Shown here one piece after another: positions 34,601 to 46,600 of a stretch of DNA of 64,000 nt. The notes beneath the pieces were generated by a model, which had not been told where the DNA came from, did no database searches, and was given only the letters and a program-made list of their open reading frames with translations. Within the stretch, counting starts at the first letter, position 1; each line of letters opens with the position of its first letter. Source of the stretch: Brachycybe producta (Eukaryota; Arthropoda; Diplopoda; Playtdesmida; Andrognathidae). The stretch is from contig JAUPFP010000020.1 in the NCBI GenBank assembly GCA_036925085.1, forward strand, positions 2,182,001-2,246,000, given 5' to 3'. A program made the translations under genes and the position numbers.

Positions 34601-37600
34601 CCCAGGTGCCAAATTGTACAATCACCATGGATGTTCATATCCACTACATGACAAAAGTGACTGAACGGTAAGAAGTACAATTCAAGCAGCTTACTGAACC
34701 TGGACTGTTATTTTGCCACTCTCCACAAGTCCTGGGTTCAGTTAGAAACTTTGCAACAGTTCTAAAGTTTGTGCTAAGACCTGAAAATCCTGACATATCA
34801 CCCTGTTGATTAACGACAAAGTGCATCGGAATGTAATGACACCTCCAACTTTGCCACAGTGGGAGCACACTCAGCAAAGCATCTGTGTTATTTTATATGA
34901 CATACTGATTAAACCAGAAAGTGAAAAATTGAAGGCCAAAGTGAAGCCTTGAAACCCTGAAACTCTGGTGCATTTCAAAGTGTAGCAAACTGCATCATGA
35001 ACACTGAAGCTCAGTGCAACATCTACCCTGGACATGTCCAAATATTTGTAAACTAAATCAGCAATGATGTCACAAACGGCTTAAAATGAAGGATGAAAAA
35101 AACAGGACCCAACAATTAGGAATGACTGTTGGTAGGCTTTACCACTATCACCATACACTAATTTATGTTAATTAACTGCATTCTTCTAGACAAAAACTGT
35201 CATTGTTTTTCACCCCTTCCTTCATGGTGAAGACATAGCTTTTAAAAGATATGCTAACCTTTTATTAGGTCAACATTGTTTTACCGTGTTTTAATTTGTC
35301 TTAATTAGTACTTATAATAGTGTGCAGTGACTAAAATTAGTTTGTTACTTTTTCTACTTTACATTAATTGGTTGGTTGGTTCTGTTTACCACAAAATAGT
35401 GCCCATAGTTTTCTTCCACAAGAAAAGATGCATGATTTGCTTTATCAATGTAGAATACATCCATCTTGTTATTCTGTAACACATAATGAAAGTGCCATTT
35501 AAAATAAATGACATTGTGCATATACCTGCCAGCATCATCTAGCAACCAGAAAAACAATTTGTAATAGGAAAAACTACCACTATCTTTGATGCCTAATAAT
35601 GAATAATTGGGGAAGTTTTATGTATCAGCTGAGGGCACCAATGGAAACTGTGGTTGCTTCCCTATAAAAGAAAGTTTTCCTCCTTATACTCTGAGCCATA
35701 TTAAGAAAGGGTAAAAAAATGACTGCCCCCTACTGGACGTTTTTAGCCACATCACCAACAATTTTAAGTTGTATGCATGCATAATACAAAAAGTAGTCCC
35801 TGCTTTTATATCTTATGTTGTATGGTCTGCTTTCCTTGTATATGACCTTGGGTAGCATAGGAATACAAATTTGGTGAAAAGTCGCCACTGGTGGTGCACA
35901 AAATTTATCCCTTCTTAATATGACTTTGACTATAGTAGGTTATGTTGTAAGGTGTATGCACATGCTGGTAAAGCTTGCATTCAATTTTTGATCATTATCT
36001 CTAAACATCATATGTATGTTGTAAAAATAGTATTGCATTGCTGCTGTTGATGCTGATGATAGAAGCACAGATTAAAAAATGATACAGAAGGGAAACTCTG
36101 TCATATCCTTTGATGTTGTTGTTCACAGGAAGTCAAGCAGGAAGTCGCCATTTTTAAACTGGGAGCACATTTGGTATAGGCAAGTTTTTAACACAGAACT
36201 TATCAGGAAGTTTTAGTTTAACCGGTTACGTGACCGAACTAAGGGCAGAATCGGTATATTGAGACATTTTGTGACCGCTGCTTTTTATTAATTTAGCACC
36301 GTTTTAGTTTGTGTTTTTAAACTTTGTTTGCACCTTGTATTTTGTTGTAGCTTCTGGGCCACTCGGTACTCATAGGTATCGATTGACCCAGATTCTATTT
36401 TTAAACTTCATCTTATAGTTCTCCCCTCTTATGCTATTTTTATCAACTTCCACATGAGTGGATTTTATTGCTTTTCAATTAAGTTGTTTACGTTTTTCGT
36501 TTCCCCTTTTAATAGGGAAGTCATCGTTTCGACCAAAGAGACCAATATATTGATTGGTCTATTTGGGCCCAAACCTTTATTTCGTCCAATCAGAGAAATG
36601 TGTCCTGAGAATCCGACTTCTGGATTTTCAGGGTATAAATAGACGTGTTTTTATGTTTGTTAAGCATTCTTAAAGTTAATTCTAATCCAACGAACCTATG
36701 CCCAATTCTGGCTAGGTTTTTACATATTTTTGAATGCTATTATTTTCAAGTGTTGTGTTGTAAACCAAGTTATCACTTTGCTCATATTTATATATGTGGA
36801 ATAAATCCTCAACTTTATACTTAAATCTAAACAGTGGTGCTTTTAATTATTCAAGATTAATTATTTCGTGACTATGAAATTCAACATTTCGTTGCATCTC
36901 TTCACCAATTTGGATATGTTGGTCCTTATGCCCCGTATTTATAGGGTGTAATGGGCAACTTAGATTTAGGTTCGACACTCCTTTGGTTGTATTTTTCTCT
37001 AACCGCACTAGGAGGGTTTTTCGTAAGTTCTGTTGTCTGTGGAATATTCCTGATGGCCTTCTATAAGTTATTTATAATGTCTTGCATTCCAGGTGGTTCT
37101 TTTCATTGGTCTTCCCGTTTGTCTCTCTTGTCTTCTTTTTTCACTTTTTGGTTTTTTTCACTATTTCACTTAATATGAATAAATGTTGATATTTCCAGTT
37201 GATTAACAGAACAGAAGGCAAAATTACTTTCTAGTAAACATTGATTTCAAAAGATGGTTCTACAAATTTAGTTAAAGAAATTGATTTTCCCAACAGGAAA
37301 GATTTAAAAACTGTTTATTGTAGTTTATGAAACATTAAACATAAGTTCTCCAACATTTATGTTTCAAGGATTAAATTCAATAAAATATTTTTTTAATTAG
37401 CCCAATCATTTGTGAGTGTACTATAACCTTTTAGGAGTTAGCGAAAGTCATTCATAAATTACTCTCTAATCTACTATTACAACAGATAGAATATCATGCA
37501 TAAATTAAATCAAAACAATTTTTTCAAGTTAGAAAAACATTACTCTAATTATTATTCAAAAGTTAAAAGAACATTCATGAAATACTCAAATTATTATTCA

Positions 37601-40600
37601 AAAGTTAAAAGAACATTCATGAAATACTCAAATTATTATTCAAAAGTTAAAAGAACATTAATGAAATTCCTCAAATTATTATTCAAAAGTTAAAAGAACA
37701 TTCATGAATTCAAATTATTATTCAAAAGTTAAAAGAACATTCTTGAAATACTCAAATTATTATTCAAAAGTTAAAAGAACATTCATGAAATACTTAAATT
37801 ATTATTCAAAAGTTAAAAGAACATTCATGAAATACTCAAATTATTATTCAAAAGTAAAAAGAACATTAATGAAATTACTCAAATTATTATTCAAAAGTTA
37901 AAAGAACATTCATGAAATTACTCAAATTATTATTCAAAAGTTAAAAGATCAGTCATGAAGTTACTCAAATTATTATTTAAAAGTTAAAAGAACATTCATG
38001 AAATACTCAAATTATTATTCAAAAGATAAAAGATCATTAATGAAATTACTCAAATTATTAGTCAAAAGTAAAAAGAACCCTACCTAGTAACTGTTTAGGC
38101 AACATCCCCTATAACCATATCCTTTCTGAGAACACACCTTGCACAAGCACAAATACACAACACTCACTTTTTACAACTTTTCCTGAGCTCAAACAAAGAA
38201 AATCACAATCTTTCCATGGCTCCGATGATTATCACCTTCTATACTCCACAACAAAACTTAACTCGAAAACCTCGAAGTTTCTAGTAGCTATTCAGTTTTA
38301 AGACTGATTTTTTATAGATTCTGATTGGTTAAATTTTTAATTTTGATTGGCAGGCCCAATATGGCCAATCAACACAGACCCATGTTTACCAGTTTAGAAA
38401 TGTACCCTTTCCCAAGTTGGTAACCCTTAAATCGTAATTTTGTCAAATTTTATATTACTTATGGGATTTTGTGTCATCTCCTGCCAAATTTTGTGCATAA
38501 AATACGTCTTAAAGATTATGTATTTGCTTTTTGTAGTTGTAACTTTTCATAATTTACTGTCATATTGTTCTCTGGAATGTGTGTTCCTCTATTTTATTTC
38601 TTCATCTACTTTCACTGTGACATGCATTAAATTCTTGCTTTAAATTGTTATATTATCCAGATGTTCAATACTGGGTGTGTCAACTTAAAGCTTTCCTTTA
38701 CAAGGTGCAATTAACTTTAGTTTTCATGTTAGGTGTTTTTTGTTTGTTTTTGACACCTAACAGATGCTTCATGTTTTCAAACAGGTGCAGACCTGCAATA
38801 CCAAGTTGTAAGTATATTCGGTTATCTTCACGGGCAGATTTACGGACGCAAGTCCGAGAGATACAAAAACAAACTATCCTCAATACTGTGAGTCATTGCA
38901 AAGAGACTAGTGAGGACATTAAAATAGACGTTATATTGGTCTAGTTTTCCCGGACCGGTGAAATTAGTGACTTAGCCAATCACCTTTAATACGAGTGGAA
39001 ACTCGCTCGTATCATTTAAAAAGAGCAGATTCTATCAGTGGGAAAAGGTCCATCACAATATAATCTAAATAGATCATCTGAATGGAATCAACTGTGTGTT
39101 TAGATGTTCAATTCGTGTTCATCTCAAATCATGTTCAAATGCATTCCTGAACCAGCTTCAAGTATTGTAACACACTGTAATTCGTGATCCCGCCAAAACC
39201 ATAGACCGGGGGATAAACAACTTTTGCTCATCCCTCTCCCTCTTTCTGACTCATATCCAAGCAGCGGATTAATACACATAGGACCATGGTCACTTGGACC
39301 TGGTTACACCTCGCAGGTGTACACAGGTCCAAGGTATAAAAGGACCATGTTCCTCTTTGTAGTAAGTTCTTGTCCTTGCCTAAATTGTATTACGTTGATC
39401 TTATCCGTACCACATCATGGGCATGAGGACACACCGCTAGTATTAATAATTCATCCTTGTCTTCTGTGTTTCTATATGAGTGATGAATAAAAGCGTTATA
39501 ACAAGAGACAGCATGGTCTTTATGTTTTAGTAATCAACTTCTCTTCAGTGCCGGAGACTACATAAGGCAGGAGGTATACGATTAATAAGCAGCTACAACA
39601 TCTTCCCCTGTCAGCATACCGAAAGGGGAAGATGTATATCAGCATTGACCGGAAGAAAGAGGGATGGCCGCCACTCTGCTGCATAGATTTCACTCCCAAT
39701 CATCCACAATCCATCTCCATCCAACTCTTTCTGCGGCTCGAATCTTCTCCGTGCGGGCACCGCGCGATGCAGAGAAGGAACGAGGGACAGAAAGTCATCT
39801 AAAGGTTGGTAAAATAAAATGGTCGATGTCAAAAGCTCACAGTATATTGTGCAGGGCATTATATTTGGGTAGGGGCGACCACACAATTAGAGAGATTTTT
39901 TCACAAACCAATTCATATTACTGGTCATTTGTTCCTAGGGTGGTAAGACAATGGAACTTTTTTGCAGAGGATTTTATATATGAAAATAAACTTGCATTTT
40001 GGGGCTATTCATTTTCTGAAAATGCATTGTTTCAACAGCACCAGAACATATTGCCATTGTTATTGGGTTTATATTTTGTTGTTTTGATAATACAGTTCAC
40101 ATATACTACAATTGGACTTTTGTCCCTCTACCACAGTGTGAGCTTTTGACATCGACCTCCTAATTTTACCAACTTATAGATGGTGTTTTCTGTGACTCGT
40201 TTCTTCTCTTAATCATGCGGTGCCCGCACGGAGAAGATTCGAGCTACAGAAAGAGTCGGATTGAGTTGGATTACGATCATCCTCGCATGGGGGTGAAATC
40301 GATGCAGAAGGATGGTGGTCATTTTTCTCTCGGTCGATGCTGATGTACATCTTCTTCTTCTTGTTGTTACCGATAGAAGATGTTGTAGCTGCATCAGGAT
40401 CGTATGTCTCCTGCCTTATGGAGTCTCCGGCCCCTGCAGAGAAGTGATTAGTTACCGAACATAAAGACAACGCAGTTTCTCATTGTAACACTTTTATTCA
40501 TCTTTGCCAAGAAACATCAAGATTACAAAGATGAACATTTGATATTAAAGGTGCGTCCTCATGCCCATGATGTGGTAATGAATTGAATCGATGTAATACC

Positions 40601-43600
40601 TTTTGTATTACATCGAATCAATTCCTTACCACAGCATGCAAGATCCACAAGGCAAGAATAAGGACGAAGAACAAAGAGGAACACGGTTCTTTTATACGTT
40701 GGACCTGTGTACACCTGCGAGGTGTAACCAGGTCCAATTGACCGTGGACCTAAGTGTATCACTCCGCCACTCTGATGTGCGTCAGAAGTGTGAGTCAGAG
40801 AGGAGGGAGGGAGAAACAGAAGTTGTTTACCCCCCAGGTTATGGTTTTGGCAGGAACGGGAGTTACTGGGTGTTACAACAGGCCTTCTTGGTTGCTTCCA
40901 GAGTAATTTCTCAAATTCAAATATTCTAACCTTTTAAATCGTACTTTTTTAGTACTTTATTAAGACCTACTCACAGTGCATGTATTTTACTTACATCATT
41001 AAATCAGGTAATTTACCTGAGTACCAACTGCACTAGCACTATAAAAACTATCAGGCTTATCTTTGGAACTCTTCAATGGTATCCCTTTCTTAGTAGTCTT
41101 CATATGCGTTAATACACCAAAACGAGAGCCTTTCCAGCTTTTGAAAGCATGCTTGGAAGTTCTTTTGTGGAACACTGTTGAGCATGCTCGTCATTGCACC
41201 TTTATTTTCATCTACATTGGCAAAGCAGTCTTTTGGTGATTTTTTAACTTGAGAAACAGGAGGAGGGAGGGGAGGGGTGCTGACAGGGTTCTAGCCTGAC
41301 TTTAGCGACTTTATAGAACTAGACTTTGTTTTTGTCCATCCATCAAAACTTTATTATTTTATTAGGCGCATTACATTATCCTCTCATCATACCGGCCTAT
41401 TGTTTCGTCTTTGCAATTTATCGCCATTCATACGTACCTGTGTTGATACATGTAAAAAGAAAATCGCTTTTTGATTTTAAGCTCAAATATGCTAACAAAA
41501 TAAAAAAACGTGGCACATGACAGAAAGTGATTAATGAGCGGGCGGCCCATAAACTTAGTGTTAGTAGAGGGGGCCGCTTCATGATGTGGGGGCCATGAAA
41601 TCCTGTTTGTAGCGAGGATTTGTGAAAGACAAGATGTGTGTGCTGGCAAACAGGGCCTTAATTGTCTGTTCAACAATTTGAAAAGTAGAAAATCATCAAA
41701 TGATGTTGCTTTTCACAATGTAAATAAAATTAAAGTCAAAACAATGAACGTTCTCAACTGTGATCCACAAAACAATTTCCAGGAGTGCTTCCTGAAATGA
41801 GAAAGGCAATTACTTTGTTGTATCTATACACAGAGATATCATATTACTTTGAAATATTATCATAAATAAGACAAGGTACATTTTACAATTCCAGTCTGAG
41901 AAATTTTTGATCATATCTCCTATAGGGTAGAGTGTAACAATGAGGAACACGTTTTTATCTATTTCATTGATCAAATTGTTTTACAGCTTTTCTCATGGAG
42001 ATTTGTACTATTTTTATCCAATACCTTTTTTAATATGTATTTTTCTAATAGCGGTAGAATTTAAATTATTCAAGCTTGGATGACGATTATGATGGTAGCA
42101 TGGTGGTATCTCATATGAATTGACCGAAACATAAGTTCCCTTGTTCACATCATCAGCAGGAAGCTAATAAATTCTATTGTCGAATGATCCTAGGTACAAG
42201 TAACTAACTGAAAGTACAAATTCTTGCGAAAAAATGTTTTAATATATCTACATGTTTATAAACAGCCTTGCACAGTATATTGTGACGGACCTTTTTCCGT
42301 TAGTAGAATCTGCTCTTTTTGGTTAATACGAGCGAGTTTGCACTCGTATTGATAGTGATTGGCTAGGTCACTAATTCTACTGGTCCGGGAGGACAAGACC
42401 AATATAACGTCTATTTTATGTCCTCACTAGTCTCTGGCAAAAGACTTCACAGTCTTGAGGATCTTTAATCTCTGTATCTCTCGAACTTCCGTCCGTAAAT
42501 CTGCCCTAAGAATCGTGTAAAATATACTTACTTGTACGTTGCAGGTTTGCACATGTTTTGACCTTGAAGTATCCAGAATAGGTGAAGACCTGCAAATGAT
42601 GAGTTCACAATCGCGGAATTTAAGTTTCGAATAATAAACACCACTGGTTTAAAATAGAAAATCGAAGATTTATTTCAGTGAAATAACATAAAAACAAAAT
42701 TAGCGAACTGGCTTTGCACAACACATAAAAATATCACTTTGTAAATAATATTTAAAAGAAGAGAACCTAGCCAAAATCGGGCATAGGTTCGGTATTTAAA
42801 AAGAAGGCCCTGGTACATATAAAAATGACTCTTTATATACCCTGAGAATCCACAAGTCGGATTCTCAGGGCACAAACTCTCAATTGGTTACTTTAATATT
42901 TTGGCCCAAATAGACCAATCACAAGATTGATCTATTTGTCAAAAATCATGATTCATCCCCTGTTATCACTCATAGGTGATAACAGGAGACACGAAAACAA
43001 AATCACATTAAAAAACGAATAAATTTATTCGTGTGGAAGAAAAATTGGAGGGGGAACGAAAAGGTCAGATCGTTATCTAACACATATGATATCTGGGTCA
43101 CTCGGTACCAAGAGTACCGAGTGGTCCAGAAACCAAACAAGATACAGGGTGACGTTAAAACCCCAAAACGAAGCGCAAATTTAAAGAAAAAAATAAGCGG
43201 CGGGCCCAAACGTCTCAATATTAGCAGGTGGCTTAAGAAACGACTCCAATAACATTGTAAGTACTGTATAATCAGATATCAATCTACTGAAAATAGTGAC
43301 ATACCAACTGCCCATTGCCTGATTTGAAAATTCCGGGTGTTCCATTCTCTTCTACATCAAGAAAGAATGCTTCTGCATCAGGATGAAAGCTTTGTGGAGC
43401 AGGAACCAGATCAAAATGGTAAGATTTGCCAAACGCCTCTATGTCAAGTTGTAAACTTGTTGCATTGTTTTGATTTGCTTGCATAACAGCCACATTGGCA
43501 AGAGACTTTTCTGTAATATAATTGTTAAAATGTGCTAAAATTAAAATAGCATACTGAAATATTGTATACAGATGTAAGTGAATTGCGTTCTAGATGAATG

Positions 43601-46600
43601 ATACACAAGAAACACCTATAGAAACTATAGGTTTGCAACTCCCTTGAGGTTGAGGGCCATATTATAAAAATAAAAATCCGCCGTAGGACACAAATGTAAG
43701 ATTGCGAGTAATAATTTATTAAGAGGTAATTAATTATACGAAAACAATTGACCATATTTTTATTTCATAGTAGGCAACCATGGTGAGTGACGAACCTTTC
43801 ATTTGAAAATGACTGGATTTGTCAGAAAAAAAGCCTCAAATAGGCCTACACGAAAATTTCGCCCCCTATTCATCTATGCCTTTTTATGTATCTGCTTTAA
43901 TAGGGTTCTGACTAAGTATTGTTAGTATCATAGATATAAACTAGTGGGGTAACCCGTCATAAATGACGAGAGCAAAATTACACGCAATTATGTGCATGCG
44001 CATTGTTTTTTCCTTTTTTTACTTCTTTCATTTCAATTTCAGTCACCCCCTCCCACTTTTCCCCTCCACGTTTCTCTCTCTTTTTCTCTCTCTCTCTCTG
44101 TCTCTCTCTCTTTTTCTCTCTTTCTCTCTCTTTTTCTCTTTCTCTCTCTCTCTGTCTGTCTCTCTTTCTCTGTCTCTCTCCTATCTCTCTTTCTCCTTCT
44201 CTCTCTCTGTAATAGGGTTAAAGGCCCACCCGCCATAAGGCTTTAGGACTGTACCACCTTTGTGGAAACCTCCTGAAAGTATAAAACGCCTGAGAGTGGA
44301 AAAGATGCCCCTAGTGCGATGGTTGTCTGTCTGAAAGTAGAAAAAAAAAGATGTCCCAGCGTGAGGGTTGTCCGTCTGAAAGTAGAAAAAGATGCCCCTA
44401 ACGAGGGTTGTCCGTCTGAAAGTAGAAAAAGATGCCCCTAACGAGGGTTGTCAGCCTGAAAGTAGAAAGATGCCCCTAGTGTGAAGATTGTCCGCCTGAA
44501 AGTAGAAAAAGATGCTCCTAGTGTGAAGATTGTCCGCCTGAAAGTAGAAAAAGATGCCCCTAGTGTGAAGATTGTCCGCCTGAAAGTAGAAAAAGATGCC
44601 CCATCGCAAAGGTTGTCTGCCTGAAAGTAGAAAAAGATGCCCCATCGCGAAGGTTGTCCGCCTGAAAGTAGAAAAGATGCCCCATCGCGAAGGTTGTCTG
44701 CTTGAAAGTAGAAAACGTCTAGCCCGAGTCCTCCGCGCTTTCGTCCTCATACTCGTAGACCACTAGCATCGCGAACCGGCGGAGCAACCGGTCGTCCAGC
44801 AATCCGTCCGTCTCCAGGGGCCACTTGTGTCCACTTCTCGTCGCCATATGTGTGAGTCCTCTGGCCTGCACCCTCCTCAGCAGTGTACAGTCGTACAGGA
44901 TGTGTTGCAATATGTCTGGGCCTCCGGCACACCGACAGTCGGGATGGTCACGCAGCTTGAACCGGAAGAGATAAGACTGGAAGGGGCCGTGACCCGTCAG
45001 AAGCTGTAGTAGCTTCCCGGTCACGAGCCCGGCACCATAGACAACCCCAGGGATGAATCCGTACAGCTGCCATCCCTGTACTGCTCTGTCCCACATAAGT
45101 TGCCACCGCAGTTCTGTGGTAGCCTTTTGGGTCTGCCGTAGCCCGGCCCTAGGCAGCAGGTGTTGGGTGATGTCCTCTTTCCGGGTCCCTCTCTTGGCTG
45201 CTGCGTCTGCCAGTTCGTTGAACTGGTATCCCATGTGGGCCTTGATCTAAATGAGGTGGAGGTCCCGTCCTTCTCTGTGCCACACGCTCAGTTTCCCATT
45301 TGCGTGGTAAGCTTCAGTGTGTGCCCGGTCCCCCTCTGCAACCATCTGGAGGGCCGACATGGAGTCAGAGCAGATAGCCATGGAATTCCATGGCAACTGG
45401 TCCCGCTCCGCATAGCCGACTGCCTCCCTGATGGCCAGGAGCTCCGCCTGGAATACCGAGCAGTCATCCGGTAAGCGTGTCTTCCATGTGTCACACACCA
45501 CTTCTCTTCTCACCGCTACGAAGGCTGCCCCTACTTTTCCCTCCATCTTTGACCCGTCCGTGTATATGCACAGGTCGATCGCGGCTACCACAGGTGGGCT
45601 CCACGCCTCTACCTCGAATCCGTGCCTCCGGCTCGGGTGGTCCGTGTCTCGCACCGCTAGAGGGGAGTCCAGGCTTCTGGAGAGCATCTTCCTCCTAATC
45701 CATAGACTCCGTCTCTGTCGCGAGCACTGACAGTGGAGGGCAGCCCGATGCCACCTGGAGTGCCCGGTTCGCCGTAGTCCTGTATGCCCTGCAAACGGCC
45801 AGCAGGAAAGGCCTCTGCGCTGCATCTAGGTGTCCGACAATCCGGCTGTCGAGTCCCTTCTCTCCCCATACCTCCGCTCCATACAGGATCAGGGGAACCA
45901 CCGCCCGCTCGTATATTGCCTTCAGAGTGGTGGGGGCCACTCCCCACTCCTTCCCCGCAATTACAAACAGACGGACCCCGATAGCTCCGGCTTTGCCCCG
46001 TATGTACCTGGCATGTGAGATCCACGAGAAATTTGCATCGACCATGACACCCAGGTACCGTAGAGCTCCATCAGTGCAGATCCTGGCACCGTCTGCCCTA
46101 ATGGATGGCGCCCAGATGACTGTTGCTGCAGGGTGGAAGAGTGCTGATGTCTTTGGGGCCGCAAAGGCCAGCTTCATCCCCGAGGCCCACGTAGTGCACG
46201 TTGCCCAGAACCGGGTCCACTTCTCTTCCAGAACTCTCACCGATGGACCGCAGATGATCCCCAACACGTCTTCAGCAAAGGCCTGAACCCTGTCCTCCGT
46301 TGTTGTCCACTCTGCAATGGCCATGAAGAATGTTTCCATCAATACCAGCCATAGCACTGGCCCCAAGCAGGAACCTTGTGGGCAGCCCTTGTTCACATTC
46401 CTGGTCAGAGTCCCACTGGCCACCTGATGCCCTTCCAGGAATGCTCCCATGAACCGCCTCAAATTGTCTGGGCATTCTGTCATCCTCAGTTGCTCCAGGA
46501 TTCCTGGGTGCCACGCATTGTTGAAGGCATTCGCTATGTCAAGAGTCACTGCCAAGCTGTGTTCCCGCCGCTGTTTAGCACTCTGAACCCATGCCACGTA

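Larger units (their letters stand above)
36260..39057 (+). mobile_element. Solo LTR (family B), ATAT duplication, split by another LTR
   Basis: TGAGACATTTTG at 36260 to GGTCCATCACA at 39057, with ATAT at 36256-36259 and 39058-39061. Without the 36917-38762 insert the length is 952 bp, close to the 937-bp sister copy at 42281-43217. It has CCAAT boxes near 36545-36590, a TATAAATAG box near 36634 and AATAAA near 36800. Confidence 0.8.
39167..40877. repeat. Inverted duplication of an LTR plus leader with a LINE fragment in the loop
   Basis: The left arm (39167-39843) starts TGTAACACACTG and has TATAAAAG at 39335-39342 and AATAAA near 39487. It continues into CGGAGACTACATAAGGCAGG and ATCAGCATTGACCG, with GGCACCGCG further on. 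The right arm (40135-40877) is the same on the minus strand, diverged and with indels. Each arm is about 0.7 kb: LTR, primer-site region and start of an ORF (40213-40470 minus). The loop is a CR1 fragment. Confidence 0.8.

Noticed and set aside
34381-34877. Two minus-strand frames (99 and 77 codons) as extra protease exons
   Set aside because: Exons 3 and 4 join in phase without them, and no M12B motif is visible in either.
37496-37901. Two plus-strand frames with NYYSKVKRTFMK repeats
   Set aside because: Produced by the 42-bp tandem array; low-complexity artefact.
43963-44246. Serine/leucine/phenylalanine-rich frames and an arginine/glutamate-rich reverse frame
   Set aside because: Translations of a CT microsatellite inside a Helitron-like fragment.
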